Shown here: positions 43,959 to 52,139 of the stretch, one piece after another | Layout: every line of letters starts with the position of its first letter | Numbering within the stretch: position 1 is the stretch's first letter | Source of the DNA: Alistipes sp. ZOR0009 | Lineage (GTDB): Bacteria > Bacteroidota > Bacteroidia > Bacteroidales > ZOR0009 | Assembly: GCF_000798815.1 (NCBI RefSeq) | Contig: NZ_JTLD01000036.1 | Location: 1-64,000 of the forward strand | DNA length: 64,000 nucleotides | Direction of reading: 5' to 3' | The notes under the pieces: model-generated | Seen by the model: the letters and a program-made list of their open reading frames with translations, nothing else | Told to the model about the DNA's origin: nothing | Databases searched by the model: none | Made by a program: the position numbers and the translations under genes

Positions 43959-45134
43959 ATGATTAACATTGCACTATTTGGTGCTCCAGGAGCGGGTAAA
44001 GGAACGCAGTCGGAGTACCTGATAAAAAAGTATAAGCTGCACTACATCTCCACCGGAGATCTGCTCCGTGAGGAGCTTAAGGCGGAAACCCCGATTGGCC
44101 TCGAAGCCAAGAGCATTATTGCCGAAGGGGGGCTGGTTTCCGACGAAATTATCGTGCAGATTATCGAAAAGAAGATAAAAGATAACCCCGATGCCAACGG
44201 ATTCCTTTTCGACGGTTTTCCACGTACCTACGTGCAGGCCTACATCCTAGAGGGGTTGATGATAAACCTGAATACAAGCCTAAACTGCCTTATAAACATC
44301 GAGGTGTCGGAGGAGGTATGTACCCAGCGCCTTTTGCAGCGCTCTAAGGTGCAAAGCCGCAGCGACGACAACGAGGTGGTTATCCGCAAGCGCCTACGCG
44401 AGTACCAGGAGAAGACGCTCCCCGTACTCGACTTCTTTAAGGAGCGCGGCATCTGCAAGTCGGTAAACGGCGAGCAGCCCATCGAGAACATCACCAAAGA
44501 TATTGAGGTGATTGTTAACGAGGAGATGAGCAAGCAGATGATGAACATCCTCATTATGGGCTACCCTGGTTCGGGACGTGGCTCGCAGGGCTACGCGCTG
44601 GCCCAAAAGTACGATTTGGTGTACCTATCCACCGGCCGTATGCTCGAGGAGGAGATTAAGATGGGCACCGACATCGGGCTTCGCGTAAAGGACCTATTCG
44701 AAAATGGGCAGATGGCGCCCGACGATATTGTGGTGCCTCTCATCGAAAAGAAAATTGAGGCTACCAAAAACTCGCGTGGCTACGTCTTTAAGGGATTTCC
44801 CCGCACGCTGGTGCAGTCGTATATTCTGGAGGGTATCCTAAAGAAGCACGGCATGAAGATTAACCACTTTATCGACCTGCAGGTGCCTACGCTCGAGCTG
44901 GTAAAGCGCCTCGACGACCGCAGCAAAACCAGCGAGTGCATGCCCTACGATACCTCCACCCAAAAGATCATCCAGCGTTTGGCCGACCATGAGAATCGGA
45001 CCAACCAGGTGGTGCAGCGCTACAAGGAGCGCCAGAATGTTTCCATTATCGACGGTACTGGAACCATCGAGGAGGTGAACGAGCGCATCTGTACCGATCT
45101 CGAAAACCGCTTTAAGCATTTAAAGGAGCAGTAA
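43959..45134 (+). CDS. Tandem double adenylate kinase with degenerate second domain
   Basis: A 391-residue fusion of two short adenylate-kinase domains. Domain 1 (1-192) is intact: P-loop GAPGAGKGT (Lys14), STGDLLRE (Arg37), FDGFPRT, and a short lid with SRSDDNEVVIRKR. It should interconvert ATP, AMP and ADP. Domain 2 (195-391) keeps the fold but loses key residues: P-loop GYPGSGRGS has Arg207 in place of Lys, STGRMLEE lacks the AMP-binding Arg, FKGFPRT replaces FDGFPRT, and the lid lacks the RxDD pair. It is probably catalytically weak or regulatory. Monocistronic between two terminators. No symbol given because of the fusion; domain 1 is Adk-type. Confidence 0.9.
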   Translation: MINIALFGAPGAGKGTQSEYLIKKYKLHYISTGDLLREELKAETPIGLEAKSIIAEGGLVSDEIIVQIIEKKIKDNPDANGFLFDGFPRTYVQAYILEGLMINLNTSLNCLINIEVSEEVCTQRLLQRSKVQSRSDDNEVVIRKRLREYQEKTLPVLDFFKERGICKSVNGEQPIENITKDIEVIVNEEMSKQMMNILIMGYPGSGRGSQGYALAQKYDLVYLSTGRMLEEEIKMGTDIGLRVKDLFENGQMAPDDIVVPLIEKKIEATKNSRGYVFKGFPRTLVQSYILEGILKKHGMKINHFIDLQVPTLELVKRLDDRSKTSECMPYDTSTQKIIQRLADHENRTNQVVQRYKERQNVSIIDGTGTIEEVNERICTDLENRFKHLKEQ

Positions 45135-45144
45135 TCCTACATAT

Positions 45145-45188
45145 TAACGAAATAGGCCGCAGCGGTTACGCTGCGGCCTATTTCGTTA
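45145..45188. terminator. Bidirectional terminator between convergent genes
   Basis: A perfect 20-bp stem (45145-45164 with 45169-45188) with a GTTA loop lies between the adenylate kinase gene and the convergent CDF gene. A/T-rich ends give T-rich tails on both strands. Confidence 0.92.
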
Positions 45189-45204
45189 TATCGTATTCGG
45201 TGCT

Positions 45205-46113
45205 TTAGTCCTTGATGTCGGGCTCGAAAAAGAGCCAGTGGATGTTCGGAAATTCCTGTCGGAGCGCCGCCTCGCAGGCGTTTATGTTGGCAATAAGCTC
45301 CTCGGCCGAGTGCACCTTGGCCATCTTGGCCTTTACGGCCACCATAACCTGCGGCCCCAGCTGCAGCGTAATAAGGTTGAATACCTGCTCTACCTCGGTA
45401 CGAGCCTCCAGAAATGCTCGGATATCCTCGCGAGCTTTACCCTCGGCGCTTTGGCCTATCAGCAGGCTCTTAATTTTAACGGCAAGGAATAGCGATACCA
45501 CCACCAGCAGCGCGCCAATAACAATGCTTCCTACCGCATCGTAAATGGGGTTGCCCGTAATGATGGTGAGGCCAACGGCCGCTAGCGCAAAGGCGAGCCC
45601 CAGCAGCGCGGCAACATCTTCGCCCAAAACAATGATGAGCTCGCTTTGGCGGCTGCTCCCTAGCCATTTCCAGAACGAAACCTCGCCCCTTAGCTTTTTT
45701 ATTTGGGTTAGGCAGCCGTATAGCGACGCCCCTTCGAGCACGATGCTAACCGATAGCACGACAACAGCCACCAGCGGGCTGCTGAGCCCCTCGTGCGAGC
45801 TGAGCTTGTGAATGCCCTCGTAGATGGAGAACAATCCGCCCATGCTAAACAGGATAAGGGCAACGATAAACGACCAGAAGTAGATCTCCTTTCCGTAGCC
45901 CAGCGGATGCTCCTGGTCGGGTGCCCGCTTGGTGGCCTTTAGCCCCCAAAATAGAAGCCCCTGGTTGCCGCAGTCGGCGTAGGAGTGGATAGACTCCGCC
46001 AGCATCGAGCCCGAGCCCGTAACCACCGCGGCGGCCGTTTTGGTGATGGCAATGCCCAGGTTGGCCATTAGGGCAAAGAATATTGACTTTACAGAGGTGT
46101 CTTGATGCGACAT
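45205..46113 (-). CDS. Cation diffusion facilitator transporter
   Basis: A 302-residue inner-membrane metal/proton antiporter of the CDF family. About six helices precede a cytosolic C-terminal domain (about 215-302). The metal site is atypical: TM2 reads ESIHSYADCGNQ, and the TM5 motif is GEDVAALLGLAF, as in the ZnT9/SLC30A9-like branch instead of the usual HxxxD pattern. Substrate is probably Zn2+, Mn2+, Co2+ or Fe2+, but cannot be fixed. Monocistronic, convergent with the adenylate kinase gene. Confidence 0.9.
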   Translation of the reverse strand: MSHQDTSVKSIFFALMANLGIAITKTAAAVVTGSGSMLAESIHSYADCGNQGLLFWGLKATKRAPDQEHPLGYGKEIYFWSFIVALILFSMGGLFSIYEGIHKLSSHEGLSSPLVAVVVLSVSIVLEGASLYGCLTQIKKLRGEVSFWKWLGSSRQSELIIVLGEDVAALLGLAFALAAVGLTIITGNPIYDAVGSIVIGALLVVVSLFLAVKIKSLLIGQSAEGKAREDIRAFLEARTEVEQVFNLITLQLGPQVMVAVKAKMAKVHSAEELIANINACEAALRQEFPNIHWLFFEPDIKD

Positions 46114-46231
46114 TGATGTAGTGTTGTTAAAAAAACGCCTAAAGTTAGCTTTTCTGCCGGGTTTAGCGCTATCGGTATGCCCTTAGGGGGGAGTCAATAG
46201 AACTTGCAAGGCTACAAAGTTGAGTAGGCTA

Positions 46232-47251
46232 CTACCTTCCGGGTTTATGCTGAATTTTGCGGATATCAACACCAACTGATGAACTTTTTGACTTGTTTTT
46301 GGAAACAATAATGGCATATTTCCACCAGTTTGCTACAGCATTGTTTAAGTCCTCGCTTCTGTAGTACCGATCTTCTCCTTTTATCGATCCATCGCTGTAT
46401 TTCTTTCCAAAGCTATAAGGGTCGTATACCTCGTAGTAGACCTTGTTGTCAACATTTTGATAGCCTTTGATTACTATAAAATGTCCCCATCCGGTATTGT
46501 TTGTGCTGTAGAATTTATCTACATGCCATTTATCCTGACTTTGACTTCTGATGTAGTACATGTCGAGGCACAGAATTGCAATATTGCCCAGATTAAGCTC
46601 GCTTTGAATTAAATCTATATGGCTTACATCTATTGTGTGGTTGGGTATAGAGTGCAAGTTTAGGTAGTTCACAATATCGTTGGTGTACCACCAGCCTCCT
46701 GTAGGGCGGTACGTCTTTCTGGCTTCTTCTGGGGTTTTGCTAAAGCTCGCGTTTGCCCACTTTATGGCCATAGTTACAGAGCTTGGCCCGCAGTTTACAT
46801 CCGAATAAGGTCCCGTATTGCCTTGGTCGTAATACCAAGCGTAGCTCGCATTATTGCTGAGCTCCTTTTTCAGTACGCATCCTAGCCCGTAAGTTCTTAC
46901 AGAAGATTTGGGCGGTAATGTAATGCTTTTGATTATAGAGTCAGACGAGGTGCCATTGCTAACTACGAGCTTTATTTTTAGCTGCTCAGAAGTTGACAGA
47001 TTGGGCAAGTTAAAGTAGGTGCTATTGAGGTGAGGGGTTGCTACTTTTACCGTGTCGCAAAGCGATACCCATTTGTATGTCAATATGTCGCTATTAGGAC
47101 TTGTAGAGGTGCTGCTAAGGGTAAAGTGGTCAATTTCGTCCGAAAAGATGAAGTCGGCCTTAGGTTTGGAGTTGATGCCGGCCTCTTCGTTTTCTTTAGA
47201 GCACGATGCCAGCAGCGGTAATGCGATAGATAGCAACTTAAAATATTTCAT
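46232..47251 (-). CDS. Lipoprotein with C39-like cysteine-peptidase domain
   Basis: A 339-residue predicted lipoprotein. The ATG at 47251 gives a lipoprotein signal with an LLASC box (Cys17); a longer frame to 47308 adds 19 polar residues. Residues about 20-125 form a PKD/Ig-like module (ADFIFSD.., TYKWVSLCD). Residues about 130-320 form a papain-like domain of the C39_2 type: catalytic Cys in NCGPSSVTMAIKWA, His in GWGHFIVIKGYQ and Asp in YYEVYDPYSFG. It may process or bind peptides in the periplasm or at the surface. Whether it acts on the nearby double-glycine peptide (49083-49337) is unknown; that peptide is on the other strand and 1.8 kb away. Confidence 0.75.
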   Translation of the reverse strand: MKYFKLLSIALPLLASCSKENEEAGINSKPKADFIFSDEIDHFTLSSTSTSPNSDILTYKWVSLCDTVKVATPHLNSTYFNLPNLSTSEQLKIKLVVSNGTSSDSIIKSITLPPKSSVRTYGLGCVLKKELSNNASYAWYYDQGNTGPYSDVNCGPSSVTMAIKWANASFSKTPEEARKTYRPTGGWWYTNDIVNYLNLHSIPNHTIDVSHIDLIQSELNLGNIAILCLDMYYIRSQSQDKWHVDKFYSTNNTGWGHFIVIKGYQNVDNKVYYEVYDPYSFGKKYSDGSIKGEDRYYRSEDLNNAVANWWKYAIIVSKNKSKSSSVGVDIRKIQHKPGR

Positions 47252-47935
47252 AGTGTTGTCGTGTTTGCTAATGAATGTTCCAATATTCGGGAGTCGCTGC
47301 TCTGTCACAAGGAAGCAGGCAGCTCAGTTTACGTTAGGCATTGGCTTTAGGCTGCTCTTTTAGGTTGCCTCATTTTTTGCTGATGCGCATTTAATAGTTC
47401 CACATCCCGCCAGACCACAGGCAGCGGCTACCTAGTTCCGATTCCCACCTAAAATTTACCCGTATAGTTTAGGCCTCGAATATAGCCATAAAATGGTTTT
47501 GCTAAATGGCGCTTGCCAAAGTTTGACGCGGTACGGGCAGCCTTCCATGCGCTGTTTGCCCACCGTTGCGTGGAGGCGACATGCGGCTTGGTACTCCCAC
47601 TGAAAAATATTTTTGTTAAAACGATAAAAAATTAACAAAAATTGCTTGTAATTAAAATATTTGTTAATTTAGTGGCAGGTTCGTTGAGGGTTAGACCGCT
47701 ACGCGCTGCCGGAGCAGAGCCGTAAAGGCATCAAAAGGCCATTCCCAAGTGGGAAATCGTACGCTAGCGGAGCTGGGAGCCTTTTCCCGAATGGGAAATC
47801 GTGCGCGAGCCGAGCTGGGAGCCTTTTTCCAATTGGGAATGGCGCAGCAGGCTATGTAGGATCATTTTAAAGAATTAAGAGCTGTTGGATTGAGGAAAGG
47901 GAAATGTTAAGATTTTTCTTTTAACCAATTTAAAT
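47252..47935. other. 684-nt spacer with palindromic repeats
   Basis: No gene seen; a 60-codon frame at 47456-47638 looks random. It holds a 10-bp inverted repeat (47610-47619 with 47632-47641) in AT-rich sequence and a 42-bp tandem repeat at 47742-47841. The last 100 nt lead into the next gene. Confidence 0.5.
47742..47841. repeat. 42-bp tandem repeat with an internal palindrome
   Basis: Two full units (47742-47783 and 47784-47825) and a 16-nt third start. Each unit begins with a small palindrome (TTCCCAAGTGGGAA, TTCCCGAATGGGAA, TTCCAATTGGGAA), then AATCGT, and ends GAGCTGGGAGCCTT. Units differ at about 5 positions. No spacers, so it is not a CRISPR. Confidence 0.8.
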
Positions 47936-48682
47936 ATGAAAATTAATCTTTCTTTAAAAGGTTACATCCTCAAGGATGTAGTGGGGTACGGAACGGAGCT
48001 CGATGGCCTAGCTGTCAACGCCGGGATTCCGGCTTTGCTTACCGCAAAGCCTTACCTTACTTTCAAGAGCTCGCTCGCAGGCATGAACGAGGGCTTTAAG
48101 CTGTCCTTCAAAAGTGATTTTACCGAGCTGCTGGCCGAGCTGGATTGGAAGCGGGGACGTTCGTACACCTCCCTACACCATGGGGTGCTTAGCTTTGCCT
48201 ACTCCGACATTCCCGCCGAGGAGGAGGCCGCTCAAACCCTTATTAAGCTTTTCGATACCTACGGTTTTGAGTTTATTAACGGGACGTACGAGGGCGAAAC
48301 GGGCTTGGAGATGAGCTTTATTGCGGATCTTAAGAAGCCCGAAAACGCGGCGGCCGTTGCTACGCTTAAGCTCGAGGCCAAGGTGGCGCAGCTAGAGAAG
48401 GATGTGAATACCTTTAGCACCACCTACAAGGAGAGCTTGGCCGATGCAGCCGAGAAGAAAAATTTTGTGGCAGCATCCAACGTGCGCAACGAGTTCGAAA
48501 AGGCCACCAAGAATTTCCAAGTCTACCTACAGGGCAAGCTGCTGGAGGATACCGATCCCAAGTGGGAGGCGCTATGCGCGCAGGTGGTGGCGTTAAACGT
48601 AAGGATGTTAAGGAGCGAAGCCCTGCGGCAGGTCGCCCTTAAGAATAAGCGTGAGGATGAAAAGAACCAGGGGGCAAAGTAG
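47936..48682 (+). CDS. Hypothetical protein with C-terminal coiled coil
   Basis: A 248-residue soluble protein that I do not recognise with confidence. The N-terminal 140 residues mix beta strands and helices (AGMNEGFKLSFKSDFTELLAELD, then HHGVLSFAYSDIPAEEEAAQ). Residues about 140-240 are rich in Ala/Lys/Glu and look like a long helical coiled coil. No signal peptide or enzyme motif. The upstream spacer has a 42-bp palindromic tandem repeat. A strong terminator lies 20 nt after the stop. Confidence 0.65.
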   Translation: MKINLSLKGYILKDVVGYGTELDGLAVNAGIPALLTAKPYLTFKSSLAGMNEGFKLSFKSDFTELLAELDWKRGRSYTSLHHGVLSFAYSDIPAEEEAAQTLIKLFDTYGFEFINGTYEGETGLEMSFIADLKKPENAAAVATLKLEAKVAQLEKDVNTFSTTYKESLADAAEKKNFVAASNVRNEFEKATKNFQVYLQGKLLEDTDPKWEALCAQVVALNVRMLRSEALRQVALKNKREDEKNQGAK

Positions 48683-48701
48683 CCGCTCTGTAGCTATACT
48701 A

Positions 48702-48734
48702 AGAAGGGAGCCAATGTTTGGCTCCCTTCTTTTG
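48702..48734 (+). terminator. Terminator after the coiled-coil protein gene
   Basis: A perfect 12-bp stem (48702-48713 with 48719-48730), 5-nt loop, then TTTG. Confidence 0.88.
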
Positions 48735-49082
48735 TTGGTGTTATGACTATTGCTTGCCTGTATGTTGGAAAACTCGCGTAGCATGCCTTCAACCTTTTTG
48801 AAAAGCTAAAAAAAATGCTGTAGAGAAAGGAGTTTTTAGAGGTATAGCGGGACGTTTACAAACGAAGATGAAAGGATGCTTTTATGGAAGTTTGATAACC
48901 TTCTAACCATTAGCCGTCTAAAAAATGTGTTGAAGGGTTTAAAAATACTCGCCTAAGTCCAAAATTTTGGACAGCATGCCTGCTAAATTTGACATTGTAG
49001 CAGGCAAGATGGCCATTAGCCATGCTACCCCGGATGCCGAAAAGGGAATAGAGTCGGTATTTAATTAAAAAAATTAAAATAG
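48735..49082. promoter_or_regulatory. Upstream region of the double-glycine peptide gene with palindromes
   Basis: No gene seen. A perfect 16-bp palindrome GTCCAAAATTTTGGAC (48957-48972) lies 110 nt before the peptide start, and an 8-bp hairpin (48978-48985 with 48998-49005) follows. Either could be an operator or a leader structure. A clear -7 box is not seen. Confidence 0.35.
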
Positions 49083-49337
49083 ATGATTGGAAAGTTGATA
49101 AGTAGTTTTGGTGCTCATGTATTAAGCAAAAAAGAACAAGTTTCTATTGTTGGAGGAAAATTACTCGTTCCTGCTAGACAATTATGTTGTTGTAATGAAT
49201 TGTATACAAATAATGCTGGAGTATTGTCAATTAGAGGTGTGGTGAAAAAATGTTGTGAAATGGGATGGAAGTATGTAGATGGAGATGATGAACCTACGCC
49301 TCCTACTTACCCTCCTGTATTAGATTTAAGTGAGTAG
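49083..49337 (+). CDS. Double-glycine-leader cysteine-rich peptide (RiPP-like precursor)
   Basis: An 84-residue peptide. The first 25 residues look like a secretion leader ending in Gly-Gly: VLSKKEQVSIVGG, with the L-S-x-x-E-Q-x-x-I-x-GG spacing of double-glycine leaders in Bacteroidota. The remaining 59 residues contain a CCC triplet (35-37) and a CC pair (57-58), then an acidic, proline-rich tail. Such leaders are cut by C39 peptidase-containing ABC transporters; none lies in this window. Base composition is AT-rich compared with its neighbours. A thioredoxin-like protein gene follows, as often seen near such peptides. Bacteriocin, signal or other secreted peptide are all possible. Confidence 0.6.
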   Translation: MIGKLISSFGAHVLSKKEQVSIVGGKLLVPARQLCCCNELYTNNAGVLSIRGVVKKCCEMGWKYVDGDDEPTPPTYPPVLDLSE

Positions 49338-49375
49338 AAAGTTAATGTTAAAACATTAAGCGTTAGTTTTGAAAA

Positions 49376-49491
49376 ATGCAAACTTAGATTTGTCTTCATA
49401 TTCTTAGTCAAGAAGAACAAAAGGAACTACGCATTATGCTTGTGGTTGTTTTGGAATGGCTGGCGCTTGGACGGATAATTACCCTGATTAA
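49376..49491 (+). pseudogene. Decayed second double-glycine peptide
   Basis: From an ATG at 49376 one frame reads a stop at codon 4 and then LSQEEQK, a match to the leader of the preceding gene. After a frame change it reads GTTHYACGCFGMAGAWTDNYPD and a stop at 49489-49491. The first part has the leader LSxxEQ motif and the second a Cys-containing core starting at Gly, as if a deletion removed bases around the Gly-Gly. This is best explained as a decayed tandem copy of a double-glycine precursor. A sequencing error is less likely because two lesions are needed. Confidence 0.5.
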
Positions 49492-49658
49492 GAGCCTTAG
49501 ATAATTCTGTTAAACGGTTCTACCGCCATGGGAGACAATGCGTGGAACGAAGATCTGTAGAAAAATAAATAAAAAAACGGTTAGAGGCTGCTCGCGCAAG
49601 TAGAAGTAGCCTCGTCTTTATAATTAATATTTTCAAAAACAATTTTGTAAATTCTAAT

Positions 49659-51077
49659 ATGAGTAGATCGCTGATTTTTATACTACTAATGGTACTTTCA
49701 CTCGAAGGGAAATCCCAGCAAGTTGTAGTAAAGGTTGCAGAAATGGGCATGAGCAAATCTTTACTAACCATTGCATGGCCCTATAAGGGGTATAATAGCT
49801 ACCTAAATATGCTTTCGAAAAATTACAAGGTCGACTCGCTAAAAGATCATGTGTTCAACCTTAACAGCAAGGAGGGGGGGATTTTTAACTTCAATATGTC
49901 GAATTATCGCTTTTCTCTGATTCTTTTCCCCAAGGATACAATTCGGATAGAGGCGCACATAGACACCTGTTTTAGGTATGCTATAAAAGGACGGAATGCA
50001 GAGGGGCATCTGCTATGGCTGCAGGCTTCATTTCCCTCATATATTGTATACCCTAAGTTTAATAGCATTTTTGGTGCTAAACCTTCATTGCAGGAGCGGT
50101 ATAACGAGGCTTGCAAGCTTACTGCAGGCTTTGATTCGAAAATAGACTCGCTATATAGGATAGGAAAGGTTGATGATCGCTTTAGAGATGTTATAAAAAA
50201 GAAGTATAGGAGTATGGTTTACGAAGCATTTGTTGATTTTAATGAGAGTTGGAAATCAATTTCTTGGAAAAAAATAGAGCCTTTTGCCTCCTTGCTTCTG
50301 CGTCGGACTGGGGTGAAAAATCCGTCAGACTATCCTTTTATTTCTGATATTCTTTTCCGGTATCATGCCTCAACATACTATTCTGATACCAGCCGAGGCT
50401 TAGTAAGCAAGAAGTTGCTTCCTGCCGATTTTCAAAAAGCGGCGTTTATTCCAAACCAAAATCATGCGAGGGAGTACGAATTGGCAACGACCATTTATTT
50501 TTATGCGAGCCGAGGTTACGATGATTTGGGATGGAAGGCTGCCTACAAATACTACAATAGCCAGTATCCAAAGACGGAACTAAAGCCGATGATGGATAGC
50601 CTGCTGAAACCCTATTTAAACATAAAGAAAGACGATGTGAAAAAAGTCTTTATCGAAGATCAGAAAAATACCCTTTCAGAACTTCTTGCCGATTTTAAAG
50701 GTGGTTATGTGTTTGTCGACCTTTGGGCAACTTGGTGTGGCCCTTGCCGGAATGAGATGATGCAGGAAAGGCTTAATCCGCTGGAGCACCTGTTAGATTC
50801 GTTGGGGGTAAAAAAACTTTATCTTTCCATCGATGACAAAAAGAGCCACGAGGCATGGAAGCGAATGGCGGATGTCCTAAAACTTGGCGGATACCATCAT
50901 CGGATAAATAATTCTCTTTATAGCGATATACAGCAAAAGATATATGGAACAGAGACCTTCTTGATTCCACGTTATGCATTTATAGGTAAGGATGGAAATA
51001 TTTTAGATGCGAATCTTCCTCGGCCTAGTAGCTTAGATGCCCTTAAGCAGAAGCTACTTGAGTACATTGGAAAATAA
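49659..51077 (+). CDS. Exported TlpA-like thioredoxin-family protein
   Basis: A 472-residue protein with a signal peptide (about 1-19, cleavage near GKSQ). The first 330 residues are a Bacteroidota-type N-terminal region of unknown fold. The C-terminal 140 residues are a TlpA/ResA-like thioredoxin domain with the active site WATWCGPCR (Cys residues three apart) and a later cis-proline in LIPRYAFIG. It probably reduces or makes disulfides in the periplasm. It lies downstream of the Cys-rich double-glycine peptide and its decayed copy, so acting on those cysteines is a fair guess. Confidence 0.85.
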   Translation: MSRSLIFILLMVLSLEGKSQQVVVKVAEMGMSKSLLTIAWPYKGYNSYLNMLSKNYKVDSLKDHVFNLNSKEGGIFNFNMSNYRFSLILFPKDTIRIEAHIDTCFRYAIKGRNAEGHLLWLQASFPSYIVYPKFNSIFGAKPSLQERYNEACKLTAGFDSKIDSLYRIGKVDDRFRDVIKKKYRSMVYEAFVDFNESWKSISWKKIEPFASLLLRRTGVKNPSDYPFISDILFRYHASTYYSDTSRGLVSKKLLPADFQKAAFIPNQNHAREYELATTIYFYASRGYDDLGWKAAYKYYNSQYPKTELKPMMDSLLKPYLNIKKDDVKKVFIEDQKNTLSELLADFKGGYVFVDLWATWCGPCRNEMMQERLNPLEHLLDSLGVKKLYLSIDDKKSHEAWKRMADVLKLGGYHHRINNSLYSDIQQKIYGTETFLIPRYAFIGKDGNILDANLPRPSSLDALKQKLLEYIGK

Positions 51078-51213
51078 TCCCGATTGCTGCTGTTAAGATC
51101 GACAGTCGAGGTTTCCTCTTGTTTCGTTTTGTGAAGTTTTTTTCGTACAGTAAGGAGTTGCTAATTTCTCTTTGTGTACCTAACAGCAGCAACTTCTTTA
51201 CCCCTACATGCCG

Positions 51214-51885
51214 CTACATGGGTGCGGCGGTTAGCCTAAATACGTTCTTGTTTTCGGTAACTCCCTTGGCGGCAAACTCAAATTTTTGGCCGGGCTTTCG
51301 GGTGATGGTGTAGGTGCTGCCTATGATGATCTTCGTGTCGCCGTTGGCTATCACGTAGTACTGCACCTCTTTTGGGGTAGGGGTAACGCTGAACTTGAAG
51401 TTCGACTGGCGTAGGGCGCCTATGTTTTCGGTTACGTGCAGCTCGTACTTTACCGCCTTGGTCCCTTCGTACTCGGTTAAGCCCATCATATCCTTTTGGG
51501 CGTACAGCAGCTCGGCATTTTTGGTGCCGTCTATATTATACCTAACGCACAGGCCGTCTTTGGCGTCGTTGCGGCAGTAGCCTTCCTCGTAAATTTTTCC
51601 GCTGGGGTAGTAAATTTTGTAGGGCCCCTCCATCTTCCCGTTTTTGTAGTAGTAGGTTGCCTTCTCCTTGCCGTTAGGGGCGTAGTTGGCGAACTTCCCG
51701 TCGAGCAGGCCGTTTTTTAGCTCGGCATACGACTTCAGCTGCCCTTCGGGGTAGGTGTTGGTGGCCGTTCCCTGCTCGTCGTTGCCCTCGTAGGTAAAGG
51801 CTACCTGGTTGATGGTGATGGTTTGCTTGGAGGTGCATCCCCCTAAAACCATTAAAAGTAGTAAGGCCGCTGCGGTATTTCTCAT
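51214..51885 (-). CDS. YwqK/MORN-like repeat lipoprotein
   Basis: A 223-residue predicted lipoprotein (signal with LGGC, Cys17). Residues about 35-130 hold repeats of the MORN-like YwqK type: YPEGQLKSYAELKNGLLDGKF.., YAPNGKEKATYYYKNGKMEGP.., YYPSGKIYEEGY. Each repeat has the (Y)xxG(K)xxxxxxYxxGxxxG pattern. The C-terminal 90 residues form a beta-rich domain. Such repeats occur in antitoxin-like and envelope proteins; no toxin gene adjoins it, so I do not assign an immunity role. Monocistronic, convergent with the TlpA-like gene. Confidence 0.75.
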   Translation of the reverse strand: MRNTAAALLLLMVLGGCTSKQTITINQVAFTYEGNDEQGTATNTYPEGQLKSYAELKNGLLDGKFANYAPNGKEKATYYYKNGKMEGPYKIYYPSGKIYEEGYCRNDAKDGLCVRYNIDGTKNAELLYAQKDMMGLTEYEGTKAVKYELHVTENIGALRQSNFKFSVTPTPKEVQYYVIANGDTKIIIGSTYTITRKPGQKFEFAAKGVTENKNVFRLTAAPM

Positions 51886-51985
51886 TGCTTAACGTTAACG
51901 GGATTTAGATGGTGAATGTATTAAAAAGTTTAAAATTTTAGGCAGAATTAGCCTCAAAAAGCTTGGCTCTTTTGCATGTATTTTC

Positions 51986-51993
51986 TACTTTTG
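51986..51993 (+). promoter_or_regulatory. -7 box of the tryptophanase gene
   Basis: TACTTTTG matches TAnnTTTG and implies a leader of about 205 nt. A 7-bp hairpin (52057-52063 with 52071-52077) and a short Trp-containing ORF (52140-52190) lie in that leader. Confidence 0.5.
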
Positions 51994-52139
51994 GCGCACA
52001 AGATTTTTTGACATGATAGTGAAAGCTACTCAAAAACTCATTTTCCTGAATCTGAAGAACAGAGACTCATTCTGTTCGTAGCTGCTGCAGGCATAGCCCT
52101 CGCGGCTCCACTTCTTACCCTTTTATTTTAGTAACTCAG

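Noticed and set aside
44535-45134. Second adenylate kinase as a separate gene starting at an internal ATG
   Set aside because: The reading frame is continuous with no stop or spacer; a fusion is the simpler reading, though an internal start cannot be excluded.
47742-47841. CRISPR array
   Set aside because: Units are contiguous without spacers, there are only 2.4 copies, and no cas gene is in the window.
51214-51885. Toxin-antitoxin module for the YwqK-like protein
   Set aside because: It is a lipoprotein with no adjacent toxin-sized partner; MORN-like repeats alone do not support it.
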